Part shown: positions 1 to 10,050 of the stretch, piece by piece
Position numbering within the stretch: the stretch's first letter is position 1
How the letters are laid out: every line of letters starts with the position of its first letter
Source of the DNA: Daphnia carinata
Taxonomy: Eukaryota > Arthropoda > Branchiopoda > Diplostraca > Daphniidae
Length of the DNA stretch: 64,000 bases
Direction of reading: 5' to 3'
Assembly (NCBI RefSeq): GCF_022539665.2
Contig: NC_081332.1
Coordinates: 7,530,303 to 7,594,302, forward strand
Made by a program: the position numbers and the translations under genes
Notes under the pieces: generated by a model
Database searches by the model: none
Seen by the model: the letters and a program-made list of their open reading frames with translations, nothing else
Told to the model about the DNA's origin: nothing

Positions 1-2
1 CC

Positions 3-1278
3 AATCTACGAAAACAGATCGAGAGCAACAAGAAAAAGGCAAAGAGTTCAAAGTACACGCTCAGCAGCTCCTTAGAACGCCTGCAAGAAAACAACGAGTC
101 CTTGAAAAACTCACTTGAAAAAGCAAACACCCGAATTGCAGAGTTGGAGAGTGGTCTACAAAAATCACAAGAAGCTGAAAAATATTTCGAAGACCGACTG
201 AAAAAGAAAGAAGAAATTACCGAAAGCGTTGAAAGAGAAGGGCAAGAGACAATTAATAAACTTGAAGCAGAAAATTTAGCAACTCCAAGAAAAACTAAAC
301 AGTACCAGGAAACAAATAGCAGTAAACGTTGAAAAAATAAAAGTACTAGAAGCAGCTACAAACGAAATAAAAACACAGTTGGACAAATCAAAAGCAGAAA
401 AAGCCATGCTAAATAAGACACAAGCAGAAATTGTTCTTAAAAATAAAGACCTTGAACGAGAGCTTCAGCAAGTAAAAAAGCAGACAGCAGAACAAGAAAA
501 TAAAATATCCCGCTTGGAGAATCGTATTGCAGAGTATAAACAACGAGAACTTTTATTCGTCGAAGCCGAAGAGATCGACACAGAACAGGACCAGCACGGA
601 GAAATAACAAAATTAATTAACGAAATACACGACCTATCCTCGTTAAGTGAAGTCCAAGATAAATCACTACATTTTGAACTTGAAGCTGAGCAAATAACAG
701 AACTGCAAAAAGTTATTGAGCTCTTGGGAAAACAAGTTGAATCCCAAAGTAGAAATATAACATACTTGGCAAAAGAAAACAATCATCTCAAAAGGATCAT
801 GGGTAAACACCATGACGATTCCACCAGACCGGACCAAGAGAGCAAAAAATATACCGCCGAAGAAGAGGCCATGATGAGTATAACTCAACCCATCGTAAGA
901 GTGCTGGGAGAACTTTTTTCGAGAGAAGACAAAAAATCCATCCCGCCATTCAAAGGTAAAAGCACCGATAAATTAATTACCGAATGGCTCAAAGCAGCAG
1001 AACACGTGGCCCGAAACAACAACTGGGACGACGAGCAAAAGCTACGATTCTTCTCGGACCGACTTAAAGGAGAAGCAATGGAATGGCATGAAGCCTACGT
1101 CGATGAGAAAGGAGAAGAACTGGAATATGGAGAATGGAAAGCAGCAATAATCGAAAGATTTCAAGATGCATTTGACATAGCAGCGCTGAAGAAAAAACTA
1201 ATGAAGCTAAAGCAGAAACCAGAAGAAAATTGCAGAGCTTTCGTATGCAGATTAAACAGCCTATACGACACCATATAG
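3..1278 (+). pseudogene. gag: Gag with long coiled-coil N-terminus (element A)
   Basis: The reading frame is open from base 3, switches frame near 285, then runs to an in-frame TAG at 1276-1278. The first 250 or so residues are rich in Lys, Glu, Gln and Leu in heptad-like spacing and are probably a long coiled coil. From about 940 comes a retrotransposon capsid-like domain (PPFKGK, then WLKAAEH, then EAMEWHEAY). Gag would assemble the virus-like particle in the cytoplasm. A long coiled coil ahead of the capsid is unusual for Ty3/Gypsy Gag and may drive multimerisation (inference). The true start lies outside the window. Confidence 0.75.
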
Positions 1279-1788
1279 GGGAAGGAAGAAAAACTCGACC
1301 ACGACAAAACCATAATAGAAGATCAACTATTTAATAAAGTAAAGAAGATGAGAGATACGACAAAGATAAAAATATTACTTCAAGGGATTCTACCCAAAGT
1401 AAAAGCTGAGCTATACCTCAGAATGCCAGAAAAATCTGACGACTTTGATTCGCTTTGCAAACAGCTGTTCATATCAGAACAGATATTGCACGAAAAGGAA
1501 AATAATGAAGATAAAGAAATAACGGCAGTAATTGCAGGAATTACGGACCGTGAGAAAGAGCAAGATCACAAATTGTGTGATCAAAAAACTGAACTGGAAC
1601 AACTTAGCCAGAGATTATTGAAGTTGGAATGTTTTAATAAAGATCGTGAACCATCACAGGAAAGCAGTGTGCAGATTGCAGCCACCAACCGTTCAGCAAC
1701 CACGGACGGCATTCGAACATACGGCAAGGTAGACCAGGTTATCCCAGAGCAGAGTACTGAGGCAGAGTCCGTTTCCGAGATACCGTAG
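1279..1788 (+). pseudogene. gag: Gag capsid C-terminal part after in-frame stop
   Basis: This segment is in the same frame as the upstream gag, separated from it only by the TAG at 1276-1278. It continues the capsid helices (LLQGILPKVKAEL, then DDFDSLCKQLF) and ends at a stop near 1786. The stop falls inside the capsid rather than at a gag-pol boundary, so a nonsense mutation is more likely than programmed readthrough. Confidence 0.7.
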
Positions 1789-1847
1789 ACCGCAGCAAAG
1801 AATCGAGTTATTCACGCAGTAGAGACCCGAGTTTTTCAAAAAGCAGA

Positions 1848-2192
1848 GTGGCAAGCCCGTTTAGGAGGAACGAACACATACATCGCTGGAGGCATAACGC
1901 ACCAATAAGGGATCTTGAGACAACATATACAACAGACTTCCGACCTCAACGAAACCACCCGTATACGCATCAACCGAGAAGATACCAACAACCTTTCAGG
2001 ACTAACGACCACACGGATAACAGGTACCCGCAACAAAACGATAGCAATCGCCAATATCGCAGTACAGGAGTGCGAACCCCAGTAAACAGAGATATAATTT
2101 GCCATAAGTGTAACAAAAAAGGATACATAGCAAGAGAATGTTGGACCAATATGGCACGTATGAATTATGCGAATCACCAACAAATAGAATAG
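1848..2192 (+). pseudogene. Nucleocapsid zinc-knuckle segment with altered His
   Basis: A basic, Arg/Asn/Gln-rich stretch ends in CHKCNKKGYIARECW, which matches the CCHC zinc knuckle C-x2-C-x4-H-x4-C except that Tyr (TAC) stands at the His position. A single C-to-T change from CAC would do this. The frame differs from the preceding gag segment, so a frameshift lies between 1790 and 1848. Nucleocapsid knuckles bind the element RNA; with Tyr in place of His, zinc binding is probably lost. Confidence 0.75.
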
Positions 2193-2620
2193 ATAAGGCA
2201 CTAACCCGCAGTAGCATAAAATCGAATAAATTAGATTCTAGCATACCCCAACTAATACCCATACCAATTAGAATTTATGGAATAGTAATTAGAGCTTTGA
2301 TAGACACTGGAGCAGCAGCCAGTCTAGTTTCCGCAGACATCTTATTCAGCATAAATGAAAAAGAACTAAAACAAAAAACAAATAAAAATACACCTACGTT
2401 TAAGACAGTATCTGGTCAGATACTAGAATCAATAGGGCAATATGAACTAACAATTACCATAAACAATAACCATTTAATCAATCGTTACTTCTATGCCATA
2501 GAAAAACTGAACGAAGATTGTATTTTAGGCTTAGATTTTCGCCTAAGCACGAAATTAAGCAGGAAGAAAGCGAGAGGGTTCGACTACAGCATAACGATAA
2601 CTATTGCAGAAGAATTATAG
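2138..2620 (+). CDS. Retropepsin-like aspartic protease (element A)
   Basis: The retroviral-type aspartic protease signature ALIDTGAAASLVS lies at about residues 52-64, followed by the second-lobe motif CILGLDF near residue 130. In the family this enzyme cleaves the Gag-Pol precursor as a homodimer. The frame differs from the zinc-knuckle segment and overlaps it. The ORF ends at 2620, exactly where reverse transcriptase should begin but does not. The displayed ATG is probably not a real start, since the protease is normally part of a polyprotein. Confidence 0.8.
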   Translation: MLDQYGTYELCESPTNRIDKALTRSSIKSNKLDSSIPQLIPIPIRIYGIVIRALIDTGAAASLVSADILFSINEKELKQKTNKNTPTFKTVSGQILESIGQYELTITINNNHLINRYFYAIEKLNEDCILGLDFRLSTKLSRKKARGFDYSITITIAEEL

Positions 2621-3761
2621 AGAATTTGACAAAGGTAAAACAGAAAAACAGGAGGACGGAGAATATAAATGGATATAAGATAAACGAAAAAGGTGAATTA
2701 ATAGATAAATATGGAAGACTAGTGGTACCAGGAAGTAAAATAAAAGAAATAATGGAAGAAAATCATGATTACATGCTAGCAGGACACTTAGGAATTACGA
2801 AAACTTTAGCGAGAATTCAAAGACAATATTCTTGGCCAAATATGAAAACAGACGTTACGACACACGTTAACAGTTGCTTAAGATGTGCAAGGCGTAAAGC
2901 CTTCGGCACAACGATAGCACCATTGCAACCCCTGCCACCAGCTGACAGAGTGCGGCAACGCATTGCAATGGATATCGTAGGACCAATTCAAGAAAGTACT
3001 AAGGGATATAAATGTATTCTAGTTCTATCTGATTACCAGTCATGGTATTGCCAGTCGTTTCGTTTTCATTTCCAATGAAAAACCAAACAGCCCAAACAAT
3101 CGCATCCATTATGGTAAATAAAGTGATAACGAAATATGGAGCACCGGAAATTGTACTAACCGACCAAGGAACGAATTTCCTGTCAAGTCTTGTTCAAGAG
3201 ATGTGTAAACTCTTTAAAATCAAGCAGATGAGAACTACCGCCTACCACCCACAAACCGACGGACTGGTAGAAAGATTCAACAGAACGCTGTGCGATATGC
3301 TAGCTTGCTACGTAGTAGATGAGCCACAGGAATGGGACAAATACCTACCATTTGTCACCTTAGCGTACAACACATCACAGCAAGCTACGCTGAAGGACAC
3401 CCCATTTTACCTTTTCTTCGGAAGAGAACCAATTCTACCTAACGACATAAAAATAAATCGATACTTCGAGCACGACGAAGGCAGTAGTGAATTATACTAC
3501 CAAAAATGGAGAGACGCTCAAGATCTTGCAACAAGTCACCTCTTCAAAGCAAAAACTAAACAGAAAGGATACTACGATGAAAGAGCAAAAGGAATTAATT
3601 ATAAAACTGGTGACTTAGTAATGCTAAAAGCACCACCATCAGCAGGTAAATTCATTAACATATGGAACGGACCGTTCCGAATCATACGAAACTTCTCAGA
3701 CATAACTTACGAAGTCGAAAACATTAATAACAAAAAAACAAAAAGCAACCGTTCACTCTAA
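2621..3761 (+). pseudogene. Integrase, HHCC plus DDE core (element A)
   Basis: An N-terminal zinc-binding domain (NHDYMLAGHLGITKT, then CLRCARRK) is followed by the catalytic core: MDIVGP carries the first Asp, LTDQGTNF the second, and LVERFNRT the Glu. The core is split by a frameshift near 3040 (first part ends at 3078, second begins at 3042). The C-terminal PPSAGKF and GPFRI segment matches the integrase C-terminal domain, and another frame change occurs near 3740. Integrase inserts the cDNA into chromosomes. All catalytic residues remain recognisable, so inactivation looks recent relative to the RT loss. Confidence 0.82.
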
Positions 3762-4035
3762 TCGCCTGAAGCTCTATACCCCTCGAGAAAGTGTACCAAC
3801 CACCACAGAAATACTAAATCCAAACGTGAAAACCGAAAGTAAAATCAAAAGAGGTCCTGGAAGACCACGTAAAAATCTAACAATAGAGACTGGCCCCTTA
3901 AATTTGAAATTGAGAGAAAAGCACCCCACGAATCCTATACCCGTGATCATCGACCAAAGAATGTCCTATGCCGAACCAAACACCCCAACCAATTCGAGAA
4001 ATGCCCGCTATAATCTTAGGAAAAGAACTAATTAA
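3740..4035 (+). pseudogene. Integrase C-terminal tail with AT-hook-like motif
   Basis: In the frame that should continue the integrase, a tail reads HSNRLKLYTPRESV and later RGPGRPRKNL, ending in NARYNLRKRTN and a stop at 4035. RGPGRPRK matches the AT-hook core (Gly-Arg-Pro flanked by basic residues), which binds the minor groove of AT-rich DNA. Many Gypsy integrases carry a chromodomain at this position; here an AT hook may play the targeting role (inference). Confidence 0.55.
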
Positions 4036-4087
4036 GCAAAACTAAAAAAAAACCCTGTAGTAATAAAAATTACTTTTCATATAACAG

Positions 4088-6243
4088 ATGGAGATATCCC
4101 TACTAGTAATTTGCGTGTTAGCTACCCTTGAAACTTCCAAAACACTTTACGTGTCCGTGTGCGATTGTAAGAATGTGAAAACAAAAGGCATACTGGATAT
4201 AAATTCACCCTATTATTGCGATAACGAAAATGTCGAAACCAGGCTACATTTCCCACGTTTCCCTACTAGTTATACCCTAATGACAAAACAAAAACCCATT
4301 AAAACATGGAAGGGATGGACTTGTAAACAATGGATAAAAACAAAAAAAATTACAGGATCCTTTTGGGTTGGATCATTCGATACCGTTTTCTCCCAAGAAA
4401 CCAAACTGATTTCACCGTAGAATGTTGGGAAATGGTTAACGATAAAAAATACGGAGGCAATGTAATGCAGGCCACTCCAACCTCATTAAGTTTCACTGCA
4501 ACCCCTACAGGAGAGGGTGCGTGGTACGCAATAAAAGAATATCGCGCACTAAATTGTCTTGCAGAAGAGATAACTTTAAGACAAGAAGCCCCTGAAAACC
4601 CCATAGAAAGCCCCTTCGGATATTTAAATGCTACCCAACAAGACGGCCAAATCATTCAAAACCATAATACAATAGTATGGGGGGATAAAACAAGTAATGT
4701 CTCAAATTCCCAGATAATCTTTAAAGGAGTGGGATACCTAGAATTGACCCAGACCACAGAAATCGTAAATACCAGTAGGCTCTTAGATACCAGTAGACAA
4801 ATTGAAATATCATTCTCTAACACCCCTGATAATAATAATAAAGAACTAGCTCAACCCAGCTTTAAAGTAGTCGGCATCCCCCTAACCTTTTTGATATTCC
4901 CCGCCGAAACAACAAGAAAATTATACAAACTACATAAAAACACCCTACCCTCCTGTAAAAATCAAACCAATATCGACTCATGGTCCTGCAATGAATTTGC
5001 AGAACCGAGGAAAAGCAAAACCAAAAGATCCATAAAGCAAGAAGTCGAATTCCTTTTAAACGATCCACTCGAGGAAGCAGAATTGGGAAAACGACTCTAC
5101 AGCATTTCTTATGCTTGGGGATGGATTCGTTTAGGCCATCCAAAAATAACAAAGGTAGAAGAAAACGGCGTAATAAGCAAACAAGATTCAATCGTTTACA
5201 TCAAGATAATGTACACCCAAAAACAAGTGACCATCCATAACCAATTCGACATAGACGAAAAATTACCTTTCGGAACAGACTTTGAGTACCTATTGGATCA
5301 AAGCTTACGAATCAGAAGAACCACCACGTGTATAACGACAGCAGAGATAAACACCATCATTGCGGGGCAGTGCGGTGAACGGACGTCGCGCTGGATATTC
5401 GATACAAAAAACCACCAGCTAATATCAATGGAAAAACGCCTATGCATCACACTACGAGACGAAGACGAAGGAACCAAACGCTCTGAAATCATGCAAAAAT
5501 GCAGCAGACCTGACGATGTAGACGACAACCAGCAATGGGTATTTGAAACACTGAATACAAACCCAGAAGTATTAGAAAACTTTCCGGAAACATCCATCGA
5601 CGAGCTGGAGGAAATAAGACTGGAACAGAGAAGAGCAGTAACGACAACCATTAATTCGCCACTCTTTGGAAGCTTAATTAAATTCAACCATGGACATGGA
5701 AACATCATATGGGATATGATCGGCTGGGGACTGCTGAAAAACGGAAGACCGCCAAATGAAAAATGCGTTACCTACAACGGCACAAACACCATGATGACGC
5801 TGGAAGAATGTGACCCAGACTGGATCAGATGCCAAAGAAGCCTACAAAAATTGCTAACTAGCAATGACTCATTGGTACAGACTCAAACTACAGTAGCAAA
5901 CTGCAGTAGGACAATGGAACGAGGTCAAGCGTTCGAATATTCAGCAGATTTCACAATCAGACCCTTCAATACCAACAACTGTATCAAGGCCAATACAACG
6001 ATGCTAGTCTTACAGGAATGTTCAAATCCTAGCTCAGTATGGGGAACATTCAAACACACGGGACAATTAATGGCAACGGATAGAACGGGATCACACTCAC
6101 CTGCCTCAGACAGAAAATGTCTGACACTGAAAATAGGAAAGTTAAGCCTAGGACATTGCCACGAAAGGAGCAAGAAACAACACTTCAGCTTCGAGTATAA
6201 AAATCCTCACCAAATAAGAACCTTGAACCAAATAAGAAGATAA
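4088..6243 (+). pseudogene. env: Env-like glycoprotein with ricin-B-like lectin segments
   Basis: ATG at 4088 opens a signal peptide (LLVICVLATLETSKT) and a Cys-rich ectodomain. A frame change near 4410 joins it to the 4330-6243 frame, which stays open to a TAA at 6241. The ectodomain resembles the env-like gene at 57292-59004 (CDCKN versus CNCNN, similar Trp and Cys spacing). A basic KSKTKRS site near 5020 could be a protease cleavage site. Two later segments (about 5320-5560 and 5930-6190) show the beta-trefoil ricin-B pattern: RWIFD, then QQWVFE; and CIKAN, then VLQECS and VWGTF. No clear C-terminal membrane anchor is visible. The closest family is uncertain. Confidence 0.6.
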
Positions 6244-6355
6244 CACTCTCACACGAGACCAACCCAGTTCCTCAACACGATGGCAGTTAATTTCAAGGTA
6301 CGTTTTTTTATAATTACTTAATATTTCTAAAGCAAATAAAATAAGTGTTCCATCT
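6244..6355 (+). pseudogene. 5' fragment of a Gly-Tyr peptide gene
   Basis: Sequence from the env stop onward matches the leader and exon 1 of the gene at 37376: a similar untranslated leader, ATG at 6280, the codons for MAVNFK, then a GT donor and the start of the intron (GTGTTCCAT also shared). Similarity stops near 6355. It is a truncated copy fused on the left to retroelement DNA and on the right to a cuticle gene tail. Confidence 0.65.
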
Positions 6356-6362
6356 GACCGCA

Positions 6363-6491
6363 CTGGCTTCCACGTCTACTGTATTCACTTCTCCAATTAT
6401 CACCGCTCGTGCTGGCCCCGCTACGTTAAGAACCGCCTCCGAAGCTGGACAAGTCTACGGGAATTCCGCTAACGTTGCCCGCGACTACTAA
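6363..6491 (+). pseudogene. 3' fragment of an RR cuticle protein gene
   Basis: An open frame of 42 codons ends in NSANVARDY and TAA, matching the C-terminus (SGNVARDY) of the cuticle genes at 7591 and 11814. It also has the Val-Phe-Thr-Ser and Pro-rich spacing of their tails. There is no signal peptide or chitin-binding domain, so this is a tail fragment. Confidence 0.7.
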
Positions 6492-7089
6492 GTCCAATAA
6501 ATTCTGAAACACTGATGTAAAAAAGATGATTAAATATATAAAGATTAATAAACTATATAAAAGCAAAGCAACGTTAATGTCTTACATTGTTATATGGCTG
6601 CAAAGGAGGATGAATAATAACTCCTAAAAAATACAGTCAATTTATGAAACCCATAAATTTAAATGTAAACTTGAAGTTAAATGAGCTTCGTAGGAAACAT
6701 AAATTGAATGTGGTTGTGGAAATGTACAGTGTTGGACATTTAGCACCAAAATGCAACACAGACGGTGCCTCGTTCGTCATTTGAGAGCACAGAATGTTTC
6801 AACCTCCTTTTCGTTAACGCGTTCATACTACAATTCATTGGTGGTTCAGCTCCTTGGCTATTTCCGTATTTTAGTATAATTCAATCGTCATTGAGCGATC
6901 ACCCCAACACCTTCGATTCTCCACAAAGCGCAGAGTATTTCATAACGAAACAGGAAAAGGATTAAGAAAATAAAAATAGACGTCAATTGTAAGGCTGCTT
7001 CCCATTCCCTTCGTTAATTACGAGCAGAAATTCATGTATATCTAAAACAAATTAAATTTCATCCACGTTTTTCGTTTTCACTTACTATT
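6492..7089. other. AT-rich spacer
   Basis: It begins as cuticle gene 3' flank. Nothing else convincing is seen; a 66-codon ORF at 6765-6965 has no recognisable features. Confidence 0.5.
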
Positions 7090-7161
7090 ACCTCTAGCGG
7101 GCCTCGAACCCGCAACCATCGGCTTAGTAGCTCGGTGTCTTATCCTTTGTACCACAAAGGC
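7090..7161 (-). pseudogene. tRNA-Arg(CCT)-derived pseudogene
   Basis: The minus strand folds partly as a tRNA. The T arm is perfect (GCGGG, loop TTCGAGG, CCCGC) and the acceptor pairs with three wobbles. The D stem and anticodon stem carry mismatches, and the anticodon position reads ACT. It aligns with the CCT relics at 8771 and 36099. Confidence 0.6.
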
Positions 7162-7516
7162 ACATATATAACAAACGGGCAAAAAATTAGACCTCTTTTC
7201 CTACGATAAATGGAAATCAAAATCAACATAGAAAGGGAAAAGTCAATATAATACTCTTTATATAATTAAACAAATCAGAAATTGCCTTACATTTCCAAAT
7301 TTGGCCTCCTGTTGGAAAGTCCGTTATGTAGAACACCGTGGGGAAAGCACCGATGTTGGAACACTTTTCATTTGACCGTTGCAAAGATCAAACAGCAGGT
7401 CAAACGAAAACACTTTTCCTTTCTTCAGTGAATTTTGGAACAATGGGATATGTTCCTTATTAGAACTGGGTAGAAGGCACCTGAAGAAAGAAAAGCGCAG
7501 GGTAGTTGAGCTGTGG

Positions 7517-7524
7517 TATATAAG
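7517..7524 (+). promoter_or_regulatory. TATA box of cuticle pseudogene
   Basis: TATATAAG lies 67 bp upstream of the ATG at 7591, in the same position as the TATATAAA of the intact paralogue at 11740. Confidence 0.65.
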
Positions 7525-7590
7525 GGCGAGCGAATAGCAGTAAGAGCATCAAATTACCAACTGTCTTTATCGCTCTATCAACTTCTCAAC

Positions 7591-8551
7591 ATGCAGGTAA
7601 AATAATCTGTGCATTCAAACGGTTTAAAATTATTGTTTAATTCTAATAAAATACTTTTTTCCAATGTCAAGTTCTTCGTACTCGCCGCCTTGATCGCTGT
7701 CACTACAGCCAATTCTGAATATCTTGGCCAAACTTCTTCAAATTCAATTTCCGCTTCCGATGCTCGTTATTATTCACCTTCAACGTACGAGGTCAAACAA
7801 TACGTAAGTCCAATTGGCTTTTCTTATATCCATTCAAAGCAGTTTCTGAATGAACATTTGCCTATTTAATAGCCCGCTCAGCCGTACTCTTTCAACTGGG
7901 CAGTCTACGATGGCTATGGCAACGACTAAGGACACTCTGAGAGCAGCGACAGTCAAGTAACGACCGGTACTTACCGCGTACTTCTTCCCGATGGCCGTGT
8001 TCATATCGTCTCCTACAAAGCTGATAGCTACGGATACACTGCTGATGTGAAATACGAGGGTGAGGCCAAGTACCCCGTTCCAGCCTCCTACTCAGCCCAG
8101 GCTTACTCCTCACCAGTTTTTACCGCCCCCACTGCTCCTGCTTCCGTCTTCACCTCTTCGTCTGTAACGGCTCCAGGAGCTAACTCCCGTACTTATTCCG
8201 CACCGGTTTTCACTTCTTCTGCTGGCCGCACTTCGGAAGCCAACCCCCGTACTAACCGTGCCAGTCTTCACTTCACCTGCTGTTACCGCCCATGTTTTCA
8301 CTTCTCCGGTTGTCACTAGTTCTGGTGACGCCTCCCGCATTTATTCCGGCCAAGTTTTCACGTCTTCGGGTGTCGTAGCCCCTGTAATCACTTCTATTCC
8401 CATCACAGCTCCTGCTGCATCATCTCGTACTTACTCCGCACCAGTTTTTACATCTGATGGCTCCGCGTTTGGCCGTGTTTCCCAGTCCGTCACTGCTCCT
8501 GGCAGTGGATCCGTCTACGTGACTTCCGGTAACGTTGCTCGCGACTACTAA
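7591..8551 (+). pseudogene. RR cuticle protein pseudogene
   Basis: The exon plan is identical to the intact gene at 11814: exon 1 is ATG CAG (7591-7596), exon 2 is 7672-7803 (end of signal peptide and EYLGQTSS region), exon 3 starts at 7873. All splice sites are canonical. Exon 3 hits an in-frame TAA at 7927-7929, where the paralogue has TAC, just before the Rebers-Riddiford domain (TGTYRVLLPDGR, then YGYTADVKYEG). A net 2-bp deletion at about 8251-8258 shifts the frame again inside the Ser/Thr/Val-Phe repeats. The tail (SGNVARDY) is preserved. It would have been a secreted, chitin-binding cuticle component. Confidence 0.85.
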
Positions 8552-8630
8552 GCGCCATAAATCCTGAAAATATGTCTATATACATCAATGAGATGTCAAA
8601 TTAAGTATCAAATCAAAAATCTATATCAAT

Positions 8631-8636
8631 AATAAA
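8631..8636 (+). terminator. Poly(A) signal AATAAA
   Basis: AATAAA stands 80 bp after the stop codon of the cuticle pseudogene, in sequence shared with the flank of the intact paralogue. Confidence 0.5.
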
Positions 8637-8770
8637 ATGTATGAAAACAAACATCCTGTATTTCAATTCATTACATGGCTGGAACAATGAACATGTGGCA
8701 AATTGCTAAAGCAATATATGATTATACATCTTTCAAAATCAATTGCTTAACAACTATTTGCTTTGTGAAT

Positions 8771-8842
8771 ATCTATGGCGGGATTCAAACCCGCAATCCC
8801 CGGCTTAGGAGGCCGGTGTCTTATCCATTTGGCCACAAAAGC
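8771..8842 (-). tRNA. tRNA-Arg(CCT)-like gene, probably a pseudogene
   Basis: The minus strand has a perfect anticodon stem around the loop CTCCTAA (anticodon CCT) and a perfect T stem with loop TTTGAAT, a change at the usually invariant C56. The acceptor stem pairs at only three or four positions, so it is probably non-functional. Confidence 0.55.
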
Positions 8843-8847
8843 ACCTA

Positions 8848-9940
8848 CGCTGTCACTGGGCGTGAAAAAATTTTGCTTTTCGTTGCATAATTGCTATTGC
8901 TTCATTTTCAATTGTCATCTTTGGACAATACGATGGAGAGGCAGGTAAAATACAACATTGACTTCATGGGCTGAAGCTACGGCTGACCAAAAACGAGGGC
9001 AAACGAATTGCATCCCAGAAAGGTCATGCAAACCCTAACCAAAAATCCCTTTCATGATCCAAGTAACTAATCAAAATCTAAACCATTCATTTTGCTTACC
9101 TTTTGCGTTCTGCATCTTCTCTTCTGCATCTTCTTATTGCTTGATCTTCAACTTGATAGATCAATGGATCAGTCACATGCTCAAGTCTCTCTACGCTGCA
9201 CAACTACATCCACGTTGTTCCTATGTCGCTGATTAGCGATGGACTGATGCGTTCGAACAGAACACGATAGAAAAACCTCGGAAAGAACAAACTAAATGAA
9301 ATGCTGTACTGTGGGAAGGAGGAGCTAAGATTTGGTCAGCTCTTTCTCACATTCTCCCGGAAGCAGATAAAATTGAAACGACTAATGACACACTCCAAAC
9401 CAGGTGGGCAGGGCAAGAAACAGAGCAACGCTTCACTTCTAAAAGATCTTTTTGCTTAGCATGACAACTTGTAACATTTTATATAATCTAAATGCAATTT
9501 AAGAATAGATTTATTCAGTATAGGATCGTTAGAAAGAAGGGCACAGATGTCGTCCATTGCTATTAGCAATGTTGAATAACAAAACGATGACACGCTAACT
9601 CACCTGTTAAACTAAAAATAGAATTCTTTGCAGATTTTTCTCGTCAGAGTTTTAGCTTTTCGTTCAAATTCATTTTGAGTTTGCTTTCGTAATGGAGGTC
9701 TCTCATTTCTGTCGTTTCCTTTATAGCGCACATGTCGATCTGTTTCAACATCACGCGTAACAGGGACCTACTGGCACCGGCCAAAGTAAAGACGATTTAC
9801 GGAGAGAAAGTATTGATGGTGTCCGGGAAGGGGGATTGTGCAATATGAAAAAATAGGCGTTACAACTATCCACTTCGTATATTTTTTTGTTTTAGACTTT
9901 AGTTATCTAGGTTTGTTTTGCTCCGCCTAACGTCAGGGAT
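8848..9940 (+). other. Spacer paralogous to 33780-34860
   Basis: This stretch matches 33780-34860 along its whole length, in the same order before a Gly-Tyr gene. It contains a decayed copy (about 9233-9410) of the spectrin-like exon described at 34165; here the 5' half is frameshifted and the donor reads GC instead of GT. Confidence 0.6.
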
Positions 9941-9943
9941 TGG

Positions 9944-9949
9944 TATAAA
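9944..9949 (+). promoter_or_regulatory. TATA box of Gly-Tyr peptide gene 1
   Basis: TATAAA lies about 105 bp upstream of the ATG at 10051. The paralogue has TATAAAA at 34860, at the same distance. Confidence 0.6.
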
Positions 9950-10050
9950 CGATTGAACAGTTCACCTAGGTTCGTCACAAACACATCGGCAGCTTTAACA
10001 AAGAAGAGAACGTTCCAACGCAACATATATCGTCTTAATTCCAGAGAAAA

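Larger units (their letters stand above)
1..6243 (+). mobile_element. Gypsy/Ty3 LTR element A with env, internally deleted
   Basis: Order on the plus strand is coiled-coil gag, zinc knuckle, aspartic protease, integrase, env-like glycoprotein. The protease passes straight into the integrase zinc-binding domain, so the roughly 2 kb that should encode reverse transcriptase and RNase H is absent. The left end is cut by the window edge. No right LTR is seen: the env stop codon is followed at once by sequence homologous to the leader of the Gly-Tyr gene at 37376. Frame breaks near 285, 1276, 1790, 2140, 3040, 3740 and 4410 show a dead copy. Whether the missing RT is a private deletion or a family trait cannot be decided from one copy. 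Confidence 0.85.

Noticed and set aside
1276..1290. Programmed UAG readthrough in gag of element A
   Set aside because: The stop falls within the capsid domain, not at a gag-pol junction, and the copy has many other breaks.
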